This document shows, piece after piece, positions 46,169 to 57,308 of a stretch of DNA of 64,000 nucleotides; position 1 is the stretch's first letter; each line of letters opens with the position of its first letter. The position numbers were made by a program, and so were the translations under genes. Source of the DNA: Eutreptiella sp. 'Long Island Sound 2002' (lineage: Eukaryota > Euglenozoa > Euglenophyceae > Eutreptiales > Eutreptiaceae); NCBI GenBank assembly GCA_964036045.1, contig OZ038385.1, positions 17,331,786 through 17,395,785 on the forward strand, read 5' to 3'. The notes under the pieces were generated by a model. It saw only the letters and a program-made list of their open reading frames with translations, did no database searches and had not been told where the DNA came from.

Positions 46169-47793
46169 CACCGAGCTGGTGGAACCAGTCTTGGTTTTAT
46201 AACCCTTTTAGTGTCTAGGGTGGACCTACCAGGTTTAGCAAGCAAGCAGCAAGCAGCAAGCAGCAAGCAGCAAGCAGCACGCGCGAAATGGGCCAAAATC
46301 AGAACTCCGTCGTGGTGCTTCGGATTCAGGTGAAATTTTGGTGGATGATACCTATGGGTGTGAAGTACAATCACACAAAGTTTGAGCAAGAAACTCAACG
46401 GTGGCGGCCGGGAACGGGATTCGCAAGTGGCGGACCTCAGTTTCAAAAACTGCAGTTTAGGGCCAAAAACAGCCATTTTTGGGCTTAAAAAGCCCTGGAA
46501 CACATTCAAAACGGCCAAACGAAGGGAAACGGTGGGTACACTCCACGTGCGGCTTGACTTCCCCGTGTCAACGAGCTCTTTGTGGCCCTCTAACTCCATG
46601 ATATGTCGTGGAAACGGCCCAAAAAGGCCCCCAGAAGCTCCAAATGCCGACAGCCACAAACCAAGAATAGGCCATATCTTTGGCTACATGGCTCAAAATG
46701 CGATTCCGAGGGCACCTACTCCACCCGCAACCCCCCACTTTTTGTGGTTTCCACCCCTCAAAATTGCCCAAATGGACGTCTAGACCCCCATACCTAGGCC
46801 CACTAGGTTGCGGCAAGCTGCGAGCTCAAGCCCAAACAGGTTTAGCAAGCAAGCAGCAAGCAAGCAGCAAGCAGCAAGCAAGCAGCACGCGCGAAATGGG
46901 CCAAAATCAGAACTCCGTCGTGGTGCTTCGGATTCAGGTGAAATTTTGGTGGATGATACCTATGGGTGTGAAGTACAATCACACAAAGTTTGAGCAAGAA
47001 ACTCAACGGTGGCGGCCGGGAACGGGATTCGCAAGTGGCGGACCTCAGTTTCAAAAACTGCAGTTTAGGGCCAAAAACAGCCATTTTTGGGCTTAAAAAG
47101 CCCTGGAACACATTCAAAACGGCCAAACGAAGGGAAACGGTGGGTACACTCCACGTGCGGCTTGACTTCCCCATGTCAACGAGCTCTTTGTGGCCCTCTA
47201 ACTCCATGATATGTCGTGGAAACGGCCGAAAAAGGCCCCCAGAAGCTCCAAATGCCGACAGCCACAAACCNNNNNNNNNNNNNNNNNNNNNNNNNNNNNN
47301 NNNNNNNNNNNNNNNNNNNNNNNNNNNNNNNNNNNNNNNNNNNNNNNNNNNNNNNNNNNNNNNNNNNNNNNNNNNNNNNNNNNNNNNNNNNNNNNNNNNN
47401 NNNNNNNNNNNNNNNNNNNNNNNNNNNNNNNNNNNNNNNNNNNNNNNNNNNNNNNNNNNNNNNNNNNNNNTTTTGGACCGTTTTGAGCTTGTGGTGGCCC
47501 ATTTTGGTCCTCCGAAAATCCCAAAATGCCTTGGAAATGGGCTGTTTTGGGACCAAAAATGGGTCAAAAATGGGTCAAAAACACATTTTTCCAAACATCA
47601 TCCCAGACCATTTGGGGTGCACAAACGGGTGAAATGAGCCCATTTTGAGCCCATTTTGGGGTATTTTGGCCCCTCAGAAGTCCAAAAAGCCTTGAAAGTG
47701 GGCCTCGTGGTGATGGGGTTCACTTGCAAGCCGATTCCACTTTGTCAAGAGCCATCAATGTGTGAATCATCCCTCCCCCACCAGCTCGGTCCC
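46169..47793 (+). repeat. Telomere-bounded repeat unit A
   Basis: The unit starts CACCGAGCTGGTGGAACC right after GGGTTAGGGTTAGGGT and ends with the inverted CCACCAGCTCGGTCCC before AGTCTTGATTAAGGTTAGGG. A part of about 600 bases (from GCAAGCAGCAAGCAGC to the N gap) is duplicated in tandem (46,230-46,840 and 46,841-47,270). The sequence is rich in CCAAAATGGG-like words. An open frame of about 130 codons in the unit is shared with unit B, but coding is unproven. Confidence 0.85.
47271..47470. other. Assembly gap (200 N)
   Basis: Exactly 200 unknown bases inside unit A, probably a placeholder of arbitrary size. The true copy number and arm length here are uncertain. Confidence 0.98.
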
Positions 47794-47952
47794 AATATTC
47801 AGTCTTGATTAAGGTTAGGGTTAACTATGTGTTTATACTCAAAATACTCAAAAATTTGTGGGGAATTCATATTTGTGTTAAAACAACAAGAAAAAATTTT
47901 GACGTGAAGGAGGGCTACAGGAGGGCTGCAGGCCCTATCAAGACTGAATATT

Positions 47953-49077
47953 GGGACCGAGCTGGTGGGGGAGGGAACATCAGCTATGACTGGTGAGGGA
48001 CATCAAGAATGATTCACACATTGATGGCTCTTGACAAAGTGAAATCAGCTTGCAAGTGAACCCCATCACCACGAGGCCCACTTTCAAGGCTTTTTGGACT
48101 TCTGAGGGGCCAAAATGCCCCAAAATGGGCTCAAAATGGGCTCATTTCACCCGTTTGTGCACCCCAAATGGTCTAGGATGAGGTTTGGAAAAATGCGTTT
48201 TTGACCCATTTTTGACCCATTTTTGGTCCCAAAACAACCCATTTTCAAGGCATTTTAGGATTTTCAGAGGACCAAAATGGGCCACCACCACATCAAAACG
48301 GTCCAAAAACACTTGTTTTAGCGTCGCACATGGTCTAGGATCATTTTTGAGAAAGGTCATCTTTTTGCCCCTACTGGACCCTGTTGACCCATTTGGGCAC
48401 CCACCTGTTTGGGCTTGAGCTTGCAGCTTGCCGCAGCCTAGTGGGCCTAGGTATTGGGGTCTAGGCGTCCGTTTGGGCAATTCTGAGGGGTGGAAACCAC
48501 AAAAAGTGGGGGGTTGCGGGTGGAGTAGGTGCCCTCGGAATCGCATTTTGAGCCATGTAGCCAAAGATATGGCCTATTCTTGGTTTGTGGCTGCCGGCAT
48601 TTGGAGCTTCTTGGGGCCTGTTTGGGCCGTTTCCTGGACATATCATTGAGTTAGAGGGCCGCAAAGAGCTCGTTGACACGGGGAAGTCAAGCCGCACATG
48701 AAGTGTACCCACCGTTTCCCTTCGTTTGGCCGTTTTGAATGTGTTCCAGGGCTTTTTTGGCCCAAAAATGGCTGTTTGGGGCCCTAAACTGCAGTTTTTG
48801 AAACTGAGGTCCGCCACTTGCGAATCCCGTTCCCGGCAGCCACCGTTGAGTTTCTTGCTCAAACTTTGTGTGATTGTACTTCACACCCATAGGTATCATC
48901 CACCAAAATTTCAGCCGAATCTGAAGCACCACGACGGAGTTCTGATTTTTACCCATTTCGCGCGTGCTGCTTGCTTGCTTGCTGCTGCTTGCTTGCTGCT
49001 GCTGCTGCTAAACCTGGTAGGTCCACCCTAGACACTAAAAAGGGTTATAAAACCAAGACTGGTTCCACCAGCTCGGT
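47953..49077 (-). repeat. Telomere-bounded repeat unit B (inverted relative to A)
   Basis: The unit begins GGGACCGAGCTGGTGGGGGA, after CAAGACTGAATATT, and ends CCACCAGCTCGGTGA. It then runs into AACCCTAACCTGAACCCTAG. It is the reverse complement of unit A over about 1 kb, so A and B form a large inverted repeat around a spacer of about 160 bases. Confidence 0.88.
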
Positions 49078-49080
49078 GAA

Positions 49081-49122
49081 CAGCAACCCTAACCTGAACC
49101 CTAGCCCTAGCCCTAACCCTAA
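49081..49122 (+). repeat. Telomere-like CCCTAA tract between units B and C
   Basis: Degenerate CCCTAA/CCCTAG units joining the end of unit B to the start of unit C. Confidence 0.85.
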
Positions 49123-49137
49123 TCAAGACTGAATATT

Positions 49138-50534
49138 GGGACCGAGCTGGTGGGGTAGTGCCTATGCTTCTGTGCGTACTAGGGTGGAGGAAAGTCAATT
49201 GGTTGGGGGATGGCGATTGAGGCCCTTAGCTTACTGCATACGTTGTGTTGTTTTGGACCACGTTCATCCTAACCTTGAAGCGAGCAACCTAACCCCGTAC
49301 TCCACTCGGAATGAATGTGCTCCCCAAGCTTCGTGTTGACGTCTGCGCTCGGCTTTCGCTTCACCGCGATCCCGTTCCTCTTTCTCTTGTTATGAGCAAA
49401 TCGATGCATATGTACAATGCATTGTACTTCCTGCCACATACCTGTACCAAAAAATTGATGTCTCTATCCGGCTATTGTGTGCCTGTCAAGTGTTGCATGT
49501 TCCTTGTTTCACGCATTACGGGGTGCCACGAGGCCCACTTTCAAGGCTTTTTGGACTTCTGAGGGGCCAAAATGCCCCCAAAATGGGCTCAAAATGGGCC
49601 CAGTTCACCCGTTTGTGCACCCCAAATGGTCTAGGATGAGGTCTGGAAAAATGTGTTTTTGACCCATTTTTGACCCATTTTTGGTCCCAAAACAGCCCAG
49701 TTTCAAGGCATTTTGGGATTTTCGGAGTACCAAAATGGGCCACCACAAGCTCAAAACGGTCCAAAAACACTTGTTTTAGCGTCGCACATGGTCTAGGATA
49801 ATTTTTGAGAAAAGTCATCTTTTTGCCCCTACTGGACCCTGTTGACCCATTTGGGCACCCACCTGTTTGGGCTTGAGCTTGCAGCTTGCCGCAGCCTAGT
49901 GGGCCTAGGCATTGGGGTCTAGGCGTCCCTTTGGGCAATTCTGAGGGGTGGAAACCACAAAAAGTGGGGGGTTGCGGGTGGAATAGGTGCCCTCGGAATC
50001 GCATTTTGAGCCATGTAGCCAAAGATATGGCCTATTCTTGGTTTGTGGCTGTCGGCATTTGGAGCTTCTGGGGGCCTTTTTCGGCCGTTTCCTGGACATA
50101 TCATGGAGTTAGAGGGCGGCAAAGAGCTCGTTGACACAGGGAAGTCAAGCCGCACATGGAGTGTACCCACCGTTTCCCTTCGTTTGGCCGCTTTGAATGG
50201 GTTTTAGGGCTTTTTTGGCCGAAAAATGGCTGTTTTGGCCCTAAACTGCAGTTTTTGAAACTGAGGTCCGCCACTTGCGAATCCCGTTCCCGGCCACCAC
50301 TGTCAAGTTTCCTGCTCAAACTTTGTGTGATTGTACTTCACACCCATAGGTATCATCCACCAAAATTTCACTCAAATCCAAAGCACCACGACGGAGTTCT
50401 GATTTTGGCCCATTTCGCGCGTGCTGCTTGCTTGCTGCTTGCTGCTTGCTGCTTGCTTGCTTGCTAAACCTGGTAGGTCCACCCTAGACACTAAAAAGGG
50501 TTATAAAACCAAGACTGGTTCCACCAGCTCGGTG
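49138..50534 (-). repeat. Telomere-bounded repeat unit C
   Basis: Same orientation as unit B. It starts GGGACCGAGCTGGTGGGGTA and has about 390 bases not shared with B (49,150-49,525). It then follows unit B closely from CACGAGGCCCACTTTCAAGG to CCACCAGCTCGGTGACC, where GAACCCTAGGGCTAACCC begins. Confidence 0.87.
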
Positions 50535-50632
50535 ACCCGAACCCTAGGGCTAACCCTTGACAGTTTTCTCTAGAGACACTTGTTGGTGGCCGACCCGGCA
50601 CCACTATCTTTCAAACTCGGGGGGGGGGGGGG

Positions 50633-53600
50633 TCGCATACAAGGACCCGGCCCGGCCGCCCCCCCGTGGGTGTGTTCTTGTTGTTGCGGGGCGTTTGGCC
50701 ACATGGACTCAGACGTGCAATGCGCATCCTCTCAATGCCGGACCACCTTGTGCAGTCGGGTACTCTGGATGTGTGTGTCTCTGCCTGTGTTTGTGCGAGT
50801 CCCAACTCGTTCAGGCCCCACCGTTTACGCAGGCATCTGCCACCCGTCAGGAAAACACACCATGGTTGGGTCACGCACCAGTGGGTGTTTGTGTCCTTTT
50901 TCTGTACACTGTCGTTGCCACGAAGAGTCTGCCTGAGACTGTAACCAGAACTTCAAATGTATGATCTGAGAGACTCCAATTGGCCCGATCCGCCTACCCG
51001 CCGTCCTCGCACAGAGGGGGCATAGGCCTGGGACAAATCAACTACAAATGGTGCCTCTCCTGGTGTGTGCTTTGGTTTTTTTGAATGGCTTTGAAATATA
51101 ATTGGTTGCAGTGGACAAGCCGGTTGTGTTCCATGCTTGCCAATGACCGGAGTGTGTCGTGCGTGTGGACTGTTACACGATCTGCCATTGTTGCAAGAGG
51201 GTTTGTATCTGTTTCCCAGGTAGGCCATGATACAGGAGGGGGGAAATTTTCGCGCCATGTCAAATTCACGGTGGTAAATCTCGCTGAGGGAAATTTCACG
51301 GAGCCCCCTGGTTGAGTGTATCGCTACCCGCCAGAGTCCACAGTGTGTACCGCTGGTGTGTGAGAAATCCGCGGAGAACCTGAATTTCGCGTGGGAAATT
51401 TCGCCGCCAGTTTGAAACGCGAAATTTCTCATGCGATTACGAAAATCACCCAGCCCCCTGTAGTTGCTGGATTGCGTTCCATACAAGCCATTTGCTGCGC
51501 CTGGTGGTCTCTATGGGCGGTCTTTATCTCCATTTAACGGTTGTAACAGCAAAAATGGGGCCACATGCGGGCCGTAGCTTTGTGTGTTCAGGGTCGTGCG
51601 GGAGAGGACAATGTGCTAATTCATTGTGTGGTTCATCTCTCTGTAGCCATCTGTAGCCTCTGATGCGTTTCCTAGGGTCTTCGTGGGGGATCACACGGAA
51701 GAGAGTAGCCATCAGTGAGGATGCCCTGCGTGCTCCCACATGCCTTTGTGTCTTTGGTGGTGTGACGTTGCTGTCAGGATGTGTAGGCCGTTTGAATGTG
51801 GGAGGACTCAGCAACTCTTGGGGTTGCAAAGAGTAACAAAACTGCTGCTGCGCCATTCTATCTGTCCAGCCTTCCAGCACGCAACGTGAAACACGCAACC
51901 ACTACTACCTCGTTTGTCAACTGTTTGCGCAATCAGAAAGTGGCGAGTCAACTACATATTGTCGAGTTTGCCTTTGCACGGGAGGGCAATAGGGAATAAG
52001 TTGTCTTGGCCTGGGAACTGGTGTGAGTTTGAGAAGAATCCCCGAGGATGCTGCTACCATGAAACAGGTGTGTAAACGTCAATTAAGACATCAATGGCAA
52101 CGCAGTGATGAATCTGTCACATGCAGACTGAGGTGCGACGTTATTGTGAGCAACACTGACAAGCAAAAAACTTGGTATCCTTCATGAGTGTTCTTTTGGG
52201 GGTCGGATGGGATGGGATGGAGTGTGTCCACCACGAGTGTTGACGCTTCCTGAAGTGCCTTCCACGTTGGTACTATGGCAGACCTGTCAGGTCGTCTTCA
52301 CGGCCACCGCAGACCCTAGGCAGTGTGCAAGAGTTTTAGGAAATGCAAATCATGCAAATCACCACAATACCAAGGCACCAGCCTCACGACATGCCCGAAT
52401 TACCCAACATACCAAAGAAAAGCATAAATGATCCACACTCGCACCGGGGGAGATGAGGAAAAAGTGCATACTTCGGACTTCAGCTTGCATTCGGTGCCTT
52501 TTGGACGATTCCCGTGCCTTTTACCCAATGATGATATCATTTCACGACACCAAGGTGTTGTCTTAGTTGCAATGACGACTACTCTCTCCCATTCGGAGGT
52601 CTGGGAAACACTTTTGGTCTTGAGAGGTCTTTTGTGTATCCTTTACCATCCATCCACAACATGCATCAGTCTGCAACCTGCATTCGAAACTCTACCGCCT
52701 ATCTTCTAAGCTTGTTGGCTGTCCCACCCGATTGGGGATCCATGTATCGCTCTTCGTTTGTTGCAACCACATGTATGTACCACATCCTGATTCAAGTGTC
52801 TGTGGTCCGAGTTATTTTTGGTACTCTGCAGCCTGAGGGGCTGATGTGGACAAAAGCCAACTTTGCAGTCTCACATCCAATCCCGCAATGTGCAGTGCAG
52901 GGGGCGGGGCAACAAACACAAAGAACTACAAATTGTCATCGTGGATCACCGTCTGCTGTGCGTATCCACGGATTGCCACTCCTCCGGCATTCAAGCATCC
53001 ACAGGTGGAACACCCAGAGCACCAAGACCGTACGCCCAACACCCTCCCTGATCCCAACAACGTTCTCAAGGCATTCTTGGGTGCAACCTTCCCAGTTCAC
53101 CGAAGCCATTATCTGGTGAATCAATGAAACCCACACTGTGCACGGTTTGTAGTTGCATATACCCACGTTGCATGTCGAAGACATGGAAACCCCCCTGGAT
53201 AGAATGCCAACAGCATGGTCAATGACTCCAGAAACGAAGAACAATGACGCACAACAACAGCAGACGCTCATCAAAACATGAGCATGAATACGCTATTGTG
53301 TGCCTCTACACACGCTTACTGGTAAATATGTACATATCTGGGACAGCAGGATGAGGCCCCTGTGCCGTGCTGGCAGTGCGACACATCACACCCAAACATA
53401 ACCCCCCCCCCACTTATAAACCCCCCCCCACTTATAACCCACCCCCCCGGAGATCCGTGCCCTCCAGGGACTTATAACCCCCCCTTTTCAGCACACAAGA
53501 TGTGTCGCATCGTCGCATCGTGTGAGGGAGCGCCTTCCCCTGGTGCAAAGAAGCGGCAGGCCGTCACCGCCGTGGGGGCGTAGGGGCCGGGGGATGGGAG

Positions 53601-53682
53601 GCGCTGGGCAGTACTTCAGGTCAGGTCGGTGCGGCCGGGGGATGGGCCCGCGCCCTCTGCAGTAAAGCGCCCCCCTGCAGGT
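50633..53682. other. Intergenic DNA
   Basis: No gene could be supported. A - strand frame of about 125 codons (51,524-51,898) ending in ACGPIFAVTTVKWR is open but has no recognised domain or splice partner. CACTTATAACCCCCCCC-type units occur at 53,400-53,490. Confidence 0.4.
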
Positions 53683-53951
53683 CTACCAGCAGCAGTTCCG
53701 GGGTCTGGGCGGGGCCGCGTGCACGTGGCTGCCGGGGTCCTGCAGCAACTGCCGCAGGACCGACGGCCAATAACAGAGCGTCGTCTGCGACGCCTTGGGC
53801 CCCAACGCCCACAGACAGCGCAGCAGTTGACTGGCGTGGGCCCAGGCACAGGCCTCGCTACGGCACTCCGCCACTTGCCAGTGCTGCCCCGTTCTGCAGC
53901 GGATGATGATGCGGTGCCGGCCGCGGTACAGCGCGTGGCTCTGGGCAAAGA
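53683..53951 (-). CDS. F-box-like gene 1, exon 2 and stop
   Basis: Acceptor CTCCACCGCAG. Two bases complete valine; the exon then reads FAQSHALYRGRHRIIIRC, AHASQLLRCLWALG and LCYWPSVLRQLLQDPG, ending PRNCCW and TAG. Confidence 0.75.
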
Positions 53952-55914
53952 CTGCGGTGGAGAAGAAGAGCGATCAGAGGGAATCTCGAGGGTGTGGGTC
54001 AGAATAGGGGCAGAATGACATGCGCGATACCGGGGGTAGGAACGTGCGACAATTGGAATGGCGAAATTTGGTGCGGAGAAGAGTTGGCACCAATTCTTAA
54101 ATACCACTGCAAATTTGGTGCAAATTCCCAGACTGTGGCACAAGAAAAAGCACAGACCGTGAAGGGTGGTTGTTATTTCCTCCGTGTATTCTTACAGCTT
54201 CTGAATGGTTGATTGGATGGTTGCTGTTATTTCCCGGGCCGTTAGGCACAATGGAAATGTGCAGGCCGACAGAGCTAACAACAACACCCGGAAAAATGGC
54301 TTCGGACCAGAACACATCGCGGCATAATTTGGCACACTTTTGTTGTGCCAAAATTTGCCATTCCAACTTTTGTGTGTTCCCCCCCGCCCCCCGGCGTATG
54401 AAGGGCCTTTGTAAGGCACGCCTGACACGGATGTGCCATGAGCACGCAGTGCCACACATTTGTGGAGCGTAGCATGTCCCGGCATTGTGCCTTCTGCGGA
54501 GAACTGAGGGCCTGGCACTGGTACTGTGGCACTGTGGTCTGTAGGCAGGGGCTGCCCGGTCCTGTACGTGGGACGGGCTGAGCCCGCGGAGCCTACGACA
54601 CCCACTCGGGGCCCCGCTGCGGACCCCCGGTATTGGTCTCGTCCCGGGGCGGAGGTGGCGCTGCCGTGCGCTTCACTGCCCCTGTGTACCTACGGGGGTC
54701 TCGACAATACAGGGAGTTGGCGGGCAGCGGCGCGGGCAGCGGCCCGGGGCCTTCGGTCGGTGGAGGATGTTCCCAGTTACTGCTACACACATCACTCCTC
54801 GCCTCACTGCAGCTCACTGGACCTTCCGGGGCGGATGTTGTACGCTAACCTTTACCGCACAGCCGCAAGGCTGCAGAGGCCCTTCCCACCCTCCACACCC
54901 AAACAACAAACGGCAAACGCTGCCACAACGCCCAATCCAGAGGCCCTCCCCCGCACCGCGGGCACACGCAGGCACACCTGCATCGACCCGCACCAGCGTC
55001 GTCCACAGCCCGAGCCACGGCACCGCCACGGGCACCACCAGCCACCCCGTATTCGACGTCTCCGGCGGCCGCGCCGCCGCGGGCGCCCCATACCCGGCCT
55101 CCGTCTGCAGACTCGCACCGCCGCCGGCGCTGGAGGAGCCGCGGCCGGCGCTCGGGGCCGCCGGTGCAGCGCCGGGGGCGCAGGTCCGCTCCTCCGCCAC
55201 GATGTTCACGTGCAGCGGCCGGAGGTCGCGCGCGCTCACCGGGTCCACGTGGTACCGGGGCTCGCGTGCCGCCCGCCTGCACTGGTACGCCGCCACGCCG
55301 GCGTCCCCGAGCAGCCCCAGCCCCGGGCCTAGCACCCGCGCGGCCACGGCGCCGCACACCGCCCGGTGCGCCGGCCAGACGACGCGCGTCTGGCTCAACA
55401 CCGCGGCATCGCACGCGCCCCCTATGGCCGCGCAAGGCCGCAGCACCGCCACGAGCCCGGCCCCGGCCACGCACAGCGGGTGCGTGCGCCACGCGTGGCG
55501 GCCGAGGCGGAGCAGCAGCCGGACCTGCAGCGGGAGGCACTGGCTGTACACCAGCAGCCCCAGCCCCAGGGCCGCGGCGGCGGTGCTGTGCTCGCGCCAC
55601 GCCCCCGTCAGCGCAGCGTACCGCTCCGCCCGGGCGCGGGCCTGGGCAGCGGCCTTGGGCTGCAGCCGGGCGCTCAGCTGATCGAAAGCGTAGTGCGTGA
55701 CGGCGCGGGCCCAGCAGTCGCTGACCTCCCGCAGGCAGAGGAGCGCGGGCAGGTCCAGATACGCCAGTACTACGCCGACGATGTCCTGCGCAGAGGGACG
55801 GGCCTCGCGCAGAGCCCCGCTTGAGGAAGGGGGGGGGGAGGGGGGCGCAAGGGGGATTTCGAGGGGGGCTGCAACGGCGGCTACGGGCGGTTGGAAAGGG
55901 GGTTGGGAGGCCAT
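53683..55914 (-). CDS. F-box-like protein, two exons
   Basis: Exons are 55914-54978 and 53951-53683. They join in phase (donor CAG/GTGTGC, acceptor CCACCGCAG) into 401 residues plus TAG. The ATG is in a strong eukaryotic context (CCGCCATGGCC) and is preferred over an upstream ATG at 56,031. Residues 1-40 are Pro/Ala-rich. Residues 41-80 resemble an F-box (DIVGVVLAYLDLPALLCLRE followed by VSDCWARAV), which would recruit a Skp1-cullin ubiquitin ligase. Residues about 105-190 are hydrophobic and Ala/Leu-rich, possibly membrane-associated or helical repeats. A Ser/Gly/Ala linker precedes VPVAVPWLGLW and a Cys/Trp-containing end (GQHWQVAECRSEACAW). No substrate-binding repeat was recognised. A diverged paralogue lies just upstream. 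Coding is fairly sure; the F-box label is moderate. Confidence 0.72.
54030..54395. mobile_element. MITE with G/C-run termini, copy 2
   Basis: Reverse-complement copy of 42,602-43,017. The left end reads GGGGGTAGGAACGTGCGACA then ATTGGAATGGCGAAATTTGG. The right end, read in reverse, has GGGGGGGAACACACAAAAGT then TGGAATGGCAAATTTTGG. It lies in the intron of F-box-like gene 1. No clear target-site duplication was seen. Confidence 0.8.
54978..55914 (-). CDS. F-box-like gene 1, exon 1
   Basis: A continuous frame of 312 codons in very GC-rich DNA, with the F-box-like segment near its start and a phase 1 donor. The opposite strand also shows long open frames here, a side effect of GC-rich codon bias. 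Confidence 0.75.
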
Positions 55915-56777
55915 GGCGGGCGTGCCCAAAGCGGGTGGAGAGCCTCGGACAGACGCGATGGGTGGGGCTGACCGCGCCCCAGAGAAGTAGGGGAGGGGGA
56001 TGAGGCCTACGCAGGGCTGTCCTTCAGACAAAAAACGAAAAGGGTTCGTACCGCCAACAGAAACAAATCTTCACGGGGACGCTCTCTGCTTCAGAGTGGA
56101 GACATGGGCAAGACACAAGGCCACAGAAACACTATTGAACACCGTTGGTGGCGGTTGGTGGTGGGTGGTCCGTGGGGGCTGTCCTTAACAAAAAAAGGGG
56201 GGGTTCTGAAGGACAGCCCTGGACCTACAGTACATTGAGGGTCTGGAAATGAACTGACAAACAAAACGGCAAAGAGGTCATGCACTGCACCGTCTGAACA
56301 GAGTGCGTCTGTGTTCTCCCATTCGGACCCGGTGGACCCTCAACCGCCGCAGTGACAGACCGCGCGGACACCCGCACAACACGACGGATGACTTGTGCGT
56401 GTGCGGACACGTCCTCTGAAGAGAGGGTGTGGGCCCAGGCCCCGTCCCGCCGCCCGCGTGCGGGGGGGGCGCCTGCATGTCCGGCGAGTCAGGGGCACTT
56501 TGCCCATCGTCCGCACACCTCTGGGCCGGTGCCTCGTGGCTCTTGTACGGGCGTAGGCAACGGGGGCACGATGCAGAGACCCAGAGACACGGCGTGCGGA
56601 GGGTGTGGCACGGCGCGTCAGTGGGAAAGGGGGGGGCACACGCGTGCACTGCGGTGCGAGAGGCTGGGCATTCCCCCGTCGGGGGCGAGAGAGGACCCAC
56701 TGGCGGGGCCACGGGGGCGCGTAAAAAGGGACCGAGTGGGAGGCTTCTGTGTGCAACGCCCCCCCCCCCGCCCCCCG

Positions 56778-56922
56778 TGTGACATTCCGTCGGGTTGTTG
56801 TTCCTTTACGGGGCCCTGGACAGTCACCCGTTCTTCCCTTCGCATGTTGCGTCGGGTCGCTGCTTTCTGTCGGCCGCTGCGGCCGGTGCTCCTGCTGGTG
56901 TCGTTTCTGCGTTTGCGGAGCC
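56778..56922 (+). repeat. Dispersed repeat family R, copy 3 (truncated)
   Basis: The copy begins GTGTGACATTCCGTCGGGTT after a C-rich run and stops abruptly at GTTTGCGGAGCC in a C20 run. The copies at 31.6 and 62.3 kb continue with CAGT.TTTGGTGTGTTGG. Confidence 0.85.
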
Positions 56923-57140
56923 CCCCCCCCCCCCCCCCCCACACACAAATGCCGTGAAGCCTCTGCTCCGTGCGGTCACCCCCCGCCGCCCCCAAGCACA
57001 GACCTATTCGTGCACATCCTCTGTGGAACCCCCGGACCATAACACCGCTCAGTGCAATGAGTGGCCATGGGGCTGCAGTGCTCCGTAGAGATAATCCGCA
57101 GAAAGTCGCCCAACCCCCCCTCCCCCCCTCCCCTTCGTAC

Positions 57141-57308
57141 CCCGAAGGTGGGGGGGGGCTTCGTGCCGTACATGTCTGTAGGCACGCTGTCGTGCCGAGG
57201 TCCATGGAGACTGTCGACGTCATTCAGGGCTGGTGCCCTACCGCCGGTCCCGATGGTGCACCGGGACTGCACCGGTGCTGCAGGAGCGTGGCTGGTCCCC
57301 CTGCAGAC
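57141..57308 (-). CDS. F-box-like gene 2, possible further exon
   Basis: Acceptor CCTGCGCAG in phase 0 and an open frame of 56 codons including ALNDVDSLHGPRHDSVPTDM, with a possible donor GTACGA. It is compatible with the preceding exon but has no recognisable domain. Confidence 0.3.

Larger units (their letters stand above)
46081..50632. repeat. Composite repeat block with inverted outer flanks
   Basis: C-run plus GAAGTTTTGAAAGATAGT on the left (46,081-46,110) is matched in inverted orientation by ACTATCTTTCAAACTC plus G-run on the right (50,602-50,632). Between them lie units A, B and C. The segment may be one large element, or an older element that received the units. Confidence 0.6.

Noticed and set aside
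48142-50022. 140- and 168-codon frames shared by repeat units B and C
   Set aside because: The units are repetitive non-genic DNA. Substitutions between copies do not obviously favour synonymous change, so no gene was called.
51524-51898. - strand frame of about 125 codons ending VTTVKWR
   Set aside because: No recognised motif, start context or splice partner. Reported only as open.
54526-55681. Long + strand open frames (about 270-300 codons) opposite F-box-like gene 1
   Set aside because: They lack splice partners and are Pro/Arg/Ala-rich shadows of the GC-rich - strand exon, which has a good start context and an in-phase second exon.
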